From contig NZ_JOCF01000015.1 in NCBI RefSeq assembly GCF_000720635.1, positions 1-64,000 of the forward strand: a stretch of 64,000 bases of DNA. The letters run 5' to 3'. Positions 17,827 through 25,448 of the stretch are shown piece by piece. Both the position numbers and the translations under genes were made by a program. The DNA is from Streptomyces sp. NRRL WC-3742. GTDB taxonomy: Bacteria; Actinomycetota; Actinomycetes; Streptomycetales; Streptomycetaceae. Under the pieces are notes generated by a model. It made no database searches. It was given only the letters and a program-made list of their open reading frames with translations, and was not told the DNA's origin. The stretch's first letter is position 1, and the number at the start of each line of letters is the position of its first letter.

Positions 17827-19378
17827 GGTGGGCTCCCGCGGGGCGCGGCGCCGGTACGGGCGCGGCGGCGTGGTCGTAGTGGTAGTCGTCGAGGTCGAAG
17901 TGCCGGGCCCGCCAGGCGGCTTCGTACGTGGACGAGGGGCGCACGGCGGGGGCGTCGCCGTGCGGGTCGAAGTAGTAGCTGTTGGTGCCCTGGCAACTGG
18001 GGTGCGCGAACACGGTGTCGGGCTGGCGTCGCAGCGCCCGGCGGAAGGAGGCGTCGTGCCGCTCGGGGCGCACCAGGGCCTGGGTGGCGCCGCGGCGGCG
18101 GGCCTCGGTGATGACCCGGGTGAGGTGGGTGACCTGGTAGTCGATCATGCCGAACCAGGAGCCGCCGGTGAACGAGTACGGGCCGACGATGAACCAGAGG
18201 TTGGGGTAGCCCTTGACGGAGGTGCCCTCGTAGGTCTGGAAGCGCTCGGCGCGCCAGAACTCCCGCAGGTCGCGCCCGCCCTGGCCGTGCACCGGGAAGG
18301 GCGGCAGGTTGTCGAGCACGTGGTAGCCGGTGGCCAGGACGAGGACGTCGCAGGGGTGTTCGGTGCCGTCGGCGGTGGCGACGCCGGTGGCGGTGATCCG
18401 CTCGACGGGCTCGGTGTGCAGTTCGACGTTGTCGCGGGTGAAGGCCCGGAAGTAGCCCTTGGCGAAGGAGGGCCGCTTGCAGCCGAGCCGGTAGCGGGGA
18501 GTGAGGGCCTGCACCAACTCCCGGTCTCCGCGCACCTGTCGGCGCAGGTAGAGGCGGGCGACGGCTTCGCCGGCCCGGACCAGGAAGGGGAAGCGGCGGT
18601 AGTGGATCATGGCGATGACGAAGCCGACCTCGGTCGCGGTGTCGGTGGCCAGCCGCACCGCCCGCTGGGTCCAGGGCGCGGCGGCGAACAGGCGGCGCAC
18701 GGCGGGCGGGATCGGGACGTCCGGCTTGGGGAACACCCAGGTGGCGGTGCGCTGGTAGACGTCGAGCCGCTCCACCTTCGGCGCGACCTCGGGGACGAGT
18801 TGCACGGAGGAGGCGCCGGTGCCGATGACGGCCACGCGCCGCCCGGTCAGGTCGAGCCCGGTGTCCCAGCGGGCGGTGTGCACGACCGTGCCCGTGAAGT
18901 CCGCCAGGCCCTCGAGCTTGGGCGTCTTGGGCTTGGTGAGCCAGCCGGTGGCGCACACCAGGTACCGGCCGGTGAGCGTGGCGCCGTCGGCCAGGGCGAC
19001 CCGCCACAAGTGCGCCTGCTCGTCGTAATCGGCCCGTACGACACGGGAGTTGAGGCGCATGCGTGCGCGCAGCCCGTACCGGTCGACGCAGCTCTCGGCG
19101 TACGCCTTGAGCTCCGCGCCGGGCGGGAAGGCCCGGGACCAGCCGGCGTGCGGGGCGAAGGAGAAGGAGTAGGAGAAGGCACTGATGTCCACGGAGATGC
19201 CGGGGTAGCGGTTGGTGTGCCAGGAGCCGCCGGCGCCGTCCTGCTCGTCGAGGATCAGGAAGTCCTCGATGCCGCTGCGCAGCAGCCCGACGGCCGTGCC
19301 GATGCCGGAGAACCCGGCGCCGACGACCAGCGCCTCGTACTGCGGCTCTTCGTGCCGAGTCGTGTCGGCGGCGGTCAC
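17813..19378 (-). CDS. Baeyer-Villiger-type flavin monooxygenase
   Basis: A 521-residue FAD/NADPH monooxygenase. FAD site GAGFSGIGTAVGLLRSG at about 21-37, NADPH site VIGTGASSVQLVPEV in the middle, and between them FTGTVVHTARWD, which fits the Baeyer-Villiger fingerprint FxGxxxHxxxW(P/D). The late ATGYHV and SYYFDPHGD stretches also fit CPMO/steroid-monooxygenase-like proteins. The GTG start at 19378 overlaps the prenyltransferase stop (GTGA). It probably oxidises a ketone on the cyclised terpene, or an amine or aromatic centre, late in the pathway. Confidence 0.87.
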   Translation of the reverse strand: MTAADTTRHEEPQYEALVVGAGFSGIGTAVGLLRSGIEDFLILDEQDGAGGSWHTNRYPGISVDISAFSYSFSFAPHAGWSRAFPPGAELKAYAESCVDRYGLRARMRLNSRVVRADYDEQAHLWRVALADGATLTGRYLVCATGWLTKPKTPKLEGLADFTGTVVHTARWDTGLDLTGRRVAVIGTGASSVQLVPEVAPKVERLDVYQRTATWVFPKPDVPIPPAVRRLFAAAPWTQRAVRLATDTATEVGFVIAMIHYRRFPFLVRAGEAVARLYLRRQVRGDRELVQALTPRYRLGCKRPSFAKGYFRAFTRDNVELHTEPVERITATGVATADGTEHPCDVLVLATGYHVLDNLPPFPVHGQGGRDLREFWRAERFQTYEGTSVKGYPNLWFIVGPYSFTGGSWFGMIDYQVTHLTRVITEARRRGATQALVRPERHDASFRRALRRQPDTVFAHPSCQGTNSYYFDPHGDAPAVRPSSTYEAAWRARHFDLDDYHYDHAAAPVPAPRPAGAHHATD

Positions 19379-20274
19379 AGCGCGAGCCCCGTCGAGAGCA
19401 GCGCGCCGAAGGCGAGCAGCAGCCAGCAGGTGTGCTCCAGCGCCGGGATCAGGTCGCGCCCGCGGGCGCCCCCCAGCACCAGGCGCAGCGGCAGCACCGC
19501 GACGGGCGCGGCGGCGGCCACCAGCAGGACGGCGGGCCGCTGCGGCGCCAGCGCCAGGGCGACCGCGAACGCGGCCGCCACCAGCAGCGCGTAGTAGACC
19601 CGGGTGCGGCGCTCCCCCAGCCGTACCGCGACGGTGATCTTCCCGGCCTCGCTGTCGGTGGGAATGTCGCGCAGGTTGTTGGTGGTCAGCAGCGCGCAGG
19701 CGAGCAGCCCCATCGGGAGGGAGGCGCCCACGGCGAGCGCGGGCACCCGCTCCAGCTGGATGTAGGTGGTGGCGCACACGGCGATGACGCCGTGGAAGAC
19801 GAAGATGCTCACGTCCCCCATCGAGCGGTAGCCGTACGGGCTGGAGCCGCCGGTGTAGAACCAGCCGCCGAGGGCGCAGAGCCCGGCCAGGGCGAGCAGC
19901 CACCAGCTGATGGTCACGGCCATCACCACGCCGGCCACCACGGCGACGCCGTACAGCTGGAGGCCGTGGTGCAGGACCCGCCGGGGCGAGGCCGCGCCGG
20001 AGCCGACCAGGCGGACGGGGCCGAGGCGGTGGTCGTCGGCGCCGCGGATGCCGTCGCTGTAGTCGTTGAGGAAGTTGGTGCCGAGGACGAAGCCGAGGGC
20101 GAACACCAGGGTCAGCACGGTGCGCACCGCGTGGACGGGCCCGTCGGCGGCGGCGACGGCGGTGCCGACCGCGATCGGGGCCAGGGTGACCGGCAGGGTC
20201 TTGAGCCGGGCGCCGAGCAGCCAGGCCCGCAGGGCGGAGGGCTTCGCGGCGCCGGGGCGGGTGGTCGCGCTCAC
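19375..20274 (-). CDS. UbiA-superfamily prenyltransferase, MenA type
   Basis: Polytopic membrane enzyme of 299 residues with about eight or nine helices that joins a polyprenyl diphosphate to an aromatic acid. First Asp-rich motif NFLNDYSDGIRGADD at about 66-80 and second motif NNLRDIPTDSEAGKITVAVRLG at about 200-221 are the MenA (1,4-dihydroxy-2-naphthoate prenyltransferase) versions, not UbiA/4-hydroxybenzoate ones. MenA replaces a carboxyl group ortho to a hydroxyl by the prenyl chain. Most Streptomyces make menaquinone by the futalosine route with a different prenyltransferase, and here the neighbours supply 3-hydroxyanthranilate, so a pathway-specific aromatic acceptor is more likely than menaquinone. 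GTG start at 20274 overlaps the methyltransferase stop. Confidence 0.88.
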   Translation of the reverse strand: MSATTRPGAAKPSALRAWLLGARLKTLPVTLAPIAVGTAVAAADGPVHAVRTVLTLVFALGFVLGTNFLNDYSDGIRGADDHRLGPVRLVGSGAASPRRVLHHGLQLYGVAVVAGVVMAVTISWWLLALAGLCALGGWFYTGGSSPYGYRSMGDVSIFVFHGVIAVCATTYIQLERVPALAVGASLPMGLLACALLTTNNLRDIPTDSEAGKITVAVRLGERRTRVYYALLVAAAFAVALALAPQRPAVLLVAAAAPVAVLPLRLVLGGARGRDLIPALEHTCWLLLAFGALLSTGLAL

Positions 20275-20984
20275 CGCTTCCTCCCCACGCCGAGGAACAG
20301 CACGCCGGTGGCCTTCACCGGGACCATCCGTACGCGCTCGCGGCGGCCCGCCAGGTAGCCGAGGCCCTCGCGCAGGTGCGGGCGCAGGCCCAGCAGCCGC
20401 AGGTCCACGCCGTGCTCGCGCGCGGTGCGCAGCAGTCGGGGCCGGTTGACGAAGAGCCGGTGGTCGTGGGTGCCGCGCTCCGGCCTGCCCGGCAGGGGCA
20501 GGTTCTCGGCGAGGGTGATCGCCACCAGCCGGGCGAGGCGGGTGTCGGCAATGGTGTCGACGATCAGCGTGCCGCCGGGGCGCAGGACGCGGCAGGCTTC
20601 GGCGACGGCCGCGTACGGGTCGGGGACGTGCTCCAGGCACTGCCCGGCGGTGACCACGTCGAAGGAGCGGTCGGCGAAGGGCAGCCGGGTGAGGTCGGCG
20701 CGGGCGAGGTCGCGGTAGCCGTGGCGGGCGGCCTCGTTCAGGGAGAGCTGGGAGAGGTCGACGCCGGCCAGCCGGTAGCCCTTGCCGGTCAGGTGCGGGC
20801 CGGCCAGGCCGCCGCCGCAGGCGAGGTCGAGCAGCCGGGCGCCGTCGCGGTCGGCGGCGGGGACGAACTCGGCGCGGGCGCGGGCGATCCAGCCGAGCGG
20901 GGCGAGCGGGCCGCGCGGGTCCCACCAGGTGCCGGCGAGGCGGTCGTAGTCGGTGATCAGGTCGGTCCGGAGCTGTTGTTGCAC
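20271..20984 (-). CDS. UbiG-like SAM-dependent O-methyltransferase
   Basis: Class I methyltransferase of 237 residues. The N-terminal WWDPRGPLAPLGWI resembles UbiG (which O-methylates polyprenyl catechols in ubiquinone synthesis); the SAM loop is LLDLACGGGLAGPHL at about 50, with CLEHVPDP and LRPGGTLIVDT following. The start is a GTG at 20984 with a clear GAGGAG site eight bases upstream; the longer open frame upstream is out of family. It lies between the prenyl diphosphate synthase and the prenyltransferase, so methylation of a phenol (or amine) on the prenylated ring is the likely role. Confidence 0.85.
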   Translation of the reverse strand: MQQQLRTDLITDYDRLAGTWWDPRGPLAPLGWIARARAEFVPAADRDGARLLDLACGGGLAGPHLTGKGYRLAGVDLSQLSLNEAARHGYRDLARADLTRLPFADRSFDVVTAGQCLEHVPDPYAAVAEACRVLRPGGTLIVDTIADTRLARLVAITLAENLPLPGRPERGTHDHRLFVNRPRLLRTAREHGVDLRLLGLRPHLREGLGYLAGRRERVRMVPVKATGVLFLGVGRKR

Positions 20985-21019
20985 AGCACTACTCCTCGGG
21001 GCGGCTGCGGGACGGCGGG

Positions 21020-22165
21020 TCAGGCGGCGTCGCTCAGCGCCCGCAGCGCGGGGTGCTGGGCGGCGAAGCTTCCGACCAGGTCGCTGAGGCAGCGCCGGAC
21101 GACGGGGGCGTGGGAGGCGGTGGCCGGGTGGGTCTCCACGGCCCGTAGGGCGTCGTCGGTGTAACGCTGCGCAACCTTGGCGGCCCGGGCGATCGCGCCC
21201 GTCTCCTGCACGAGGGCGACGGCCTCGCCGCATTGTTCGGCGGAGAGCGGCTGTTCCCGGAGAATCGTCTCCAGACGGATTCCGGAATCCTGGACGGCAT
21301 AGATGACCGGCAGGGTGTATACGCCGTTGAGAATGTCCTTGGCCTGCTGCTTGCCGGTTTCCCGGCTGCAGATGTCGAGGATGTCGTCCCAGATCTGGAA
21401 CGCCATGCCCAGGTTGTGGCCGAAAGCCTCCAGGGCCTCCCGCTCGCCGTCGGCCGCCTGCGACTGCAGGGCGCCCATCGCGGCGGCCGTGCGCAGCAGG
21501 CGGGCGGTCTTGCCGGAGATCGCGGCGAAGTAGTCCGCCTCGGAGCGGGTCGGGTCGTGCAGCTGGCTGGACTCCAGCATCTGCCCGACGCACATATCGG
21601 TCAGGGTCTCGGCCATGACCACCAGCTCGGTGCGGCCCAGGGCGGCGGCGCCCTCCATGCAGCGGGCGAGCAGGTAGTCGCCGGTCAGCAGGGCGATGGC
21701 GTTGCCGTACTTGGCGTTGATGCTGGGCTTTCCGCGCCTGATCTGCGCCTCGTCGATCACGTCGTCGTGGTGCAGGGTGGCGATGTGCAGGGTCTCCACG
21801 ACCGCCGCGCCCTCGATGACGCGATGGTCCGTGCGGCCGCCCTCCTCGCGGTCGAGCAGGTACGAGGCCAGCAGCACCAGGGTCGGGCGCAGCAGCCGGC
21901 CGGCGTTCTCCACGGAGTAGAGCAGCGGCTCCCGGATGCGCGAGTGCGGCGGGAGCAGCAGGGTGTGCAGCGCCTCGCGGACCCGGACGAGGTCCTTCTG
22001 CAGGCGCTCCTGGATCCTGGCCGCGCCTTCACCGGGCGAATGCGCGTCGGAATGCGTCTCCGAATGCACCTCTGAATGCGTCGCCGAATGCGTCGCCGAA
22101 TTCGCGTCTGAATGCGCGTCGGATTGCGATGACGAATGCGCTGTGAGCGGCGTCGTCGCCGTCAT
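21020..22165 (-). CDS. Long-chain trans-polyprenyl diphosphate synthase with His/Ser-repeat N-terminus
   Basis: Builds an all-trans isoprenoid diphosphate from IPP; first gene of the operon. The 381-residue protein has GRLLRPTLVLL, first Asp-rich motif DDVID at 134-138 and second DDILD at 260-264. The residues four and five before the first motif are small (Thr130, Ala129), as in hexaprenyl/heptaprenyl/octaprenyl synthases, which points to a chain of C25 or longer; the exact length is not readable. Start: ATG at 22165 with GAAGGAAT upstream. Residues 11-43 are an unusual run of xxHS units (SDAHSDANSATHSATHS...), encoded by imperfect 12-base repeats, with seven histidines. It may bind metal or simply be a disordered tail. 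Confidence 0.9.
   Translation of the reverse strand: MTATTPLTAHSSSQSDAHSDANSATHSATHSEVHSETHSDAHSPGEGAARIQERLQKDLVRVREALHTLLLPPHSRIREPLLYSVENAGRLLRPTLVLLASYLLDREEGGRTDHRVIEGAAVVETLHIATLHHDDVIDEAQIRRGKPSINAKYGNAIALLTGDYLLARCMEGAAALGRTELVVMAETLTDMCVGQMLESSQLHDPTRSEADYFAAISGKTARLLRTAAAMGALQSQAADGEREALEAFGHNLGMAFQIWDDILDICSRETGKQQAKDILNGVYTLPVIYAVQDSGIRLETILREQPLSAEQCGEAVALVQETGAIARAAKVAQRYTDDALRAVETHPATASHAPVVRRCLSDLVGSFAAQHPALRALSDAA
22037..22135 (-). repeat. 12-bp degenerate tandem repeat encoding xxHS units
   Basis: About eight imperfect 12-base units of the form (G/A)xx-xxx-CAT-TCG on the coding strand encode the His/Ser-rich N-terminus of the polyprenyl synthase. Histidine codons are CAT throughout, unlike the CAC preferred elsewhere in the window, a sign that the tract grew by slippage rather than by selection for codon use. 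Confidence 0.75.
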
Positions 22166-22592
22166 TGTCGAGATTCCTTCCCCCGTGGCCCCGCCGAACG
22201 CCGGGGCCGAGAAACGGACCGGAGAGCGGCCCGTGCCACACCAGCGTGACGGCAGTCGGAATTCGAGTCGAGACGCGTGACACACGGGCCCGATCCGGTC
22301 GAATGCGGGGCACCCCGGGGACCGCACCGGGACGCGCCTGCGGCTATTACCCTCCGTCATTACTACCGGCGGGTTCGTTGTGGCGCAGATCACAGGCGAT
22401 TCGGGCCGTATCCGGCCGCCGTCGGCTCACTATGCGGACAGCGGCCCGGTTCCGCACCGCCTCCGGCCGAGGCACTCCCCCGACGAGCGGGCCCGCGGCG
22501 CCGGGTGCATCGTGGAAGTAAAGGCGTGTCCGACACGGCATGCCCGCGGTCGGCTCCACGCGGCCTCTTCGTCTCGAAGGGCGGGCGCAGTG
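22166..22592. other. 427-bp divergent intergenic region
   Basis: Separates the minus-strand meroterpenoid operon from the plus-strand giant-protein operon and must hold both promoters. It is slightly less GC-rich than its surroundings near 22340-22400. I see a 13-base palindrome (own entry) and a GAAGG site at 22576-22580 before the ATG at 22593, but no clear -35/-10 pair in either direction and no convincing small gene. Confidence 0.6.
22525..22537. promoter_or_regulatory. 13-bp palindrome, possible operator
   Basis: CGTGTC-C-GACACG is a perfect inverted repeat 55 bases before the ATG of the first giant-protein gene. Its position suits a repressor site, but such a short GC-rich palindrome can occur by chance. 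Confidence 0.3.
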
Positions 22593-25439
22593 ATGACGGA
22601 CAGTCAGTTCCGTGTGATCAGGCCCGACGACATGCTCGTGTTCGATCTGGGCACCGTCAACCTCGACATCGACACCGCCGGCGCCCGCCTCACCCGCCAC
22701 GACGCGGGCGCGGACGCGCTGATCGTCCTGCAGTTACCGTCCCAGCACACCATCGAGGCCGTGATCGGCTCACCGCCGAGCGAGCCCGTCAACGCCTTCG
22801 CCGCGGGGCCGACCTCACTGCCGTTCCTGGTCCCCGCCGGCCTGGACGGGCTGCCGCTCTCGCTCGCGCAGCTGCTCGACTGGGCCGGCCTGACCCCCGC
22901 GACGGTGCCGACCACGCTCTCGCCCGACGAGGGCGAGGTCTCCGTCTTCGGGGGCATACCCCGCATCGCCATCGAGTTCCCGACCCGGCTGCTGCTCACG
23001 CCCGACGGCATGGCGCAGTGGACCCACCGCACCGACCCCTTCACCGTGGACGGGCGGACCGAACTGTGGCACACCACGCTGACCTCGCTGGACAGCACCC
23101 ACGCGAAGCTGCGGGCGTACGCGAACCTCAACGAGCGCGCGGTGCGTGACACGAACACCATCGTGATGCTCGCGCCCAAGGACCTCGACGACCTGGTGGC
23201 CCTGACCAGCAACCTGGACGCGGGCGGGACGGCGCCCCTGGAGGCCGAGCGGTTCACGCTCACCCCGCTCGGCGCGTCAGTCCGTATCCAGGGGGCGTGG
23301 GACGGCCTGACGACGGTCGGCCCGAGCCCCGCGCCGAACACCACTCTCACCGTGTACCAGCAGATCACGGGCCTCGGGCGCGACCAGTACCTGAAGACCG
23401 TCGAGCGCGGATTCCTCAACACCGGCCACCGCGCCTCCAAGGTCAAGGTCGCCGAGCGACAGTTCCTGGAGACGGGTGACGGCGTGGTCGCCGGGCTGGA
23501 GCAGCAGACGTACATCGTCGTCCAGCAGCCGGAGATGACGTACGGGGACTCGGTCGGCTACCCGGCCGAGGGCCGGGGCATGCCGTTCCAGTCCCTGAGG
23601 CTCACGACCCTGGTCACCCCGCCACTGGACCCGGCCCAGGAGGGGTCGCCGTTCGTGCCGGCCGTCAACAACGTCTCCTTCCCGTTCTCCATGGTCGGCA
23701 CGGATGTCGAGGGGCGGCAGATCGGCCTGTCCATGCCGCTGATGTTCGTGCCCTTCGGTACGGGCATGGGAACCGTGGTCCAGAAGTACAACGACGACAC
23801 CGTCGAGGCCGACCGAACCGCGCAGCTGGCGGGCCAGTCCATGGCCCTGGCCCGGCCCGCGGACGGCGAGCCCGGCTCGACCTGCCTGCCCGTCACCTCG
23901 CTCACGTTCATGATGCGCGGGCTGGAGCAGCCGGAGATGGGCCCGCCGCTCGGGGCCCTGCCGATCCTGGAGAGCGCGGTGGTCCGGGTGCCCGCCGTGC
24001 GGATGGTCACCGGCGGCACCGGCGAGACGACGGTGACCCACGACGACGGGTACCTGCAGAACGGCATCGACAACCACCCCTCGGGCACGTTCCTGAGCAC
24101 CGTCGCCCCGCTCGCGATGGGGTTCGCCGCGCAGCAGGCCGGCGGTGTCGCCAAGCCCGACATGGCGATCGGCGCCATCACCAGCCGCGCCGGTGCGATC
24201 CCCGGGGCGTTCGCGAGCGCCGCCGGGGTCGACGCCGGCGCGCTGAAGGACCTCTTCGGCAATGCCAAGCTCCTGGGCAGCTTCTCCCTCGCGGACATCC
24301 TCGGGAACATCCCGGTGCCCACACCGGAGGACTTCAAGCAGATGGCGGAGGAGGAGATCCAGCAGCGCCTGAAGGACGGCCTGCTCACGACCCCGGTCCT
24401 GCGCGTCTCGGACCTGCCCGTACCGCCCGGCCTCGACGGCCTGCCGCGCCTGGGCAGCGAGCTGCGCTACCTGTGGAGCCCGCCGCTGAACAGCGGCAAC
24501 GACATCCTGAAACTGGACGGGGCCTCGCTCATCCTGGACGCCCGTACGGTCTGCTCCCCGGACGCCGCCACCCAGTCCACGATCCACGGCGAACTGAGCA
24601 ACTTCTCGATCGACCTGGCCGGTGTGGCCAAGATGCACATCGCCAGCCTGAGCTTCACCGCCCAGCCGGGGCGGCAGCCCGAGGTCAAGGCGCACGGATT
24701 CGACCTGCAGTTCGACGGAAAGCTGGAGTTCGTCAGCACGCTGCGCGACCTGCTGCCCACCGACGCTTTCGGCAGCGGCCCGTTCATCGAGGTGACGACG
24801 AGCGGGATCACCGCCGGCGTCGACCTGGCGGTGCCGGACAGCGGCGTCGGCATCTTCAGCCTGCAGAACCTGCGGCTGTCGGCCGCGCTGCACATCCCCT
24901 TCGACGACCAGCCGCTGTCGCTGCGGTTCTCGATCTGCGAGCGCCACCACCCGTTCAACCTGAGCGTCTCGGCGCTCGGCGGCGGCGGCTTCCTTACCCT
25001 GGTGATCGACGCGAACGGCATACAACTGGTCGAGGGCGCACTCGAGTTCGGCGGAAACCTCAGCCTGAACCTCGGCGTGGCCAGCGGCGGCATCTACGCG
25101 ATGGGCGGCGTCTACTTCGCGATCGACGCGGACAAGTCGGTCACCATCACCGGCTACCTGCGCTGCGGCGGCTACCTCTCGGTGCTGGGCATCGTCAGCG
25201 TCACGGTCGAGTTCTACCTGGGGCTCACCTACAGCAAGGACGCCAACGCCCACACCTCCGAGGTGTCGGGCGTCGGCACGGTCACGGTCGGCGTCCACGT
25301 CGCCTTCTTCAGCAAGACGGTCTCGCTGAGCCTCGAACGCCACTTTCCCGGGAGCAAGTCCGACCCCACCTTCGCCGAGTGCTTCCCGCCGGGGACGGAT
25401 CACTGGGACAAGTACTGCCAATCCTTCGCCGGCCAGTGA
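22593..25439 (+). CDS. Giant protein A of unknown function (948 aa, beta-rich C-terminus)
   Basis: I do not recognise this protein. It is 948 residues from the ATG at 22593 (a GTG one codon earlier is possible) with GAAGG 12 bases upstream. There is no signal peptide or clear membrane helix at the N-terminus (MTDSQFRVIRPDDMLVFDLG). The first 400 residues read as mixed beta structure; residues about 530-600 are helical and alanine-rich (IGAITSRAGAIPGAFASAAGVDAG...EMAEEEIQQR-like); the last 250 residues are glycine-rich alternating strands (LSVSALGGGGFLTLVIDANGIQL, GGIYAMGGVYFAI) that could be a beta-sandwich or barrel. It ends nine bases before giant protein B and is surely co-transcribed with it. 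Not obviously a phage tail, Tc toxin or contractile-system protein. Confidence 0.85.
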   Translation: MTDSQFRVIRPDDMLVFDLGTVNLDIDTAGARLTRHDAGADALIVLQLPSQHTIEAVIGSPPSEPVNAFAAGPTSLPFLVPAGLDGLPLSLAQLLDWAGLTPATVPTTLSPDEGEVSVFGGIPRIAIEFPTRLLLTPDGMAQWTHRTDPFTVDGRTELWHTTLTSLDSTHAKLRAYANLNERAVRDTNTIVMLAPKDLDDLVALTSNLDAGGTAPLEAERFTLTPLGASVRIQGAWDGLTTVGPSPAPNTTLTVYQQITGLGRDQYLKTVERGFLNTGHRASKVKVAERQFLETGDGVVAGLEQQTYIVVQQPEMTYGDSVGYPAEGRGMPFQSLRLTTLVTPPLDPAQEGSPFVPAVNNVSFPFSMVGTDVEGRQIGLSMPLMFVPFGTGMGTVVQKYNDDTVEADRTAQLAGQSMALARPADGEPGSTCLPVTSLTFMMRGLEQPEMGPPLGALPILESAVVRVPAVRMVTGGTGETTVTHDDGYLQNGIDNHPSGTFLSTVAPLAMGFAAQQAGGVAKPDMAIGAITSRAGAIPGAFASAAGVDAGALKDLFGNAKLLGSFSLADILGNIPVPTPEDFKQMAEEEIQQRLKDGLLTTPVLRVSDLPVPPGLDGLPRLGSELRYLWSPPLNSGNDILKLDGASLILDARTVCSPDAATQSTIHGELSNFSIDLAGVAKMHIASLSFTAQPGRQPEVKAHGFDLQFDGKLEFVSTLRDLLPTDAFGSGPFIEVTTSGITAGVDLAVPDSGVGIFSLQNLRLSAALHIPFDDQPLSLRFSICERHHPFNLSVSALGGGGFLTLVIDANGIQLVEGALEFGGNLSLNLGVASGGIYAMGGVYFAIDADKSVTITGYLRCGGYLSVLGIVSVTVEFYLGLTYSKDANAHTSEVSGVGTVTVGVHVAFFSKTVSLSLERHFPGSKSDPTFAECFPPGTDHWDKYCQSFAGQ

Positions 25440-25448
25440 GGCGCCATC

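Noticed and set aside
19375..22165. Menaquinone or ubiquinone synthesis genes
   Set aside because: MenA-, UbiG- and polyprenyl-synthase-like genes look like quinone genes but are coupled to PhzE/PhzD and terpene-cyclase genes, and no other men genes are present.
22165..22521. Possible small plus-strand gene in the divergent gap
   Set aside because: Arg/Pro-rich composition without motif or ribosome site; it overlaps the likely promoters.
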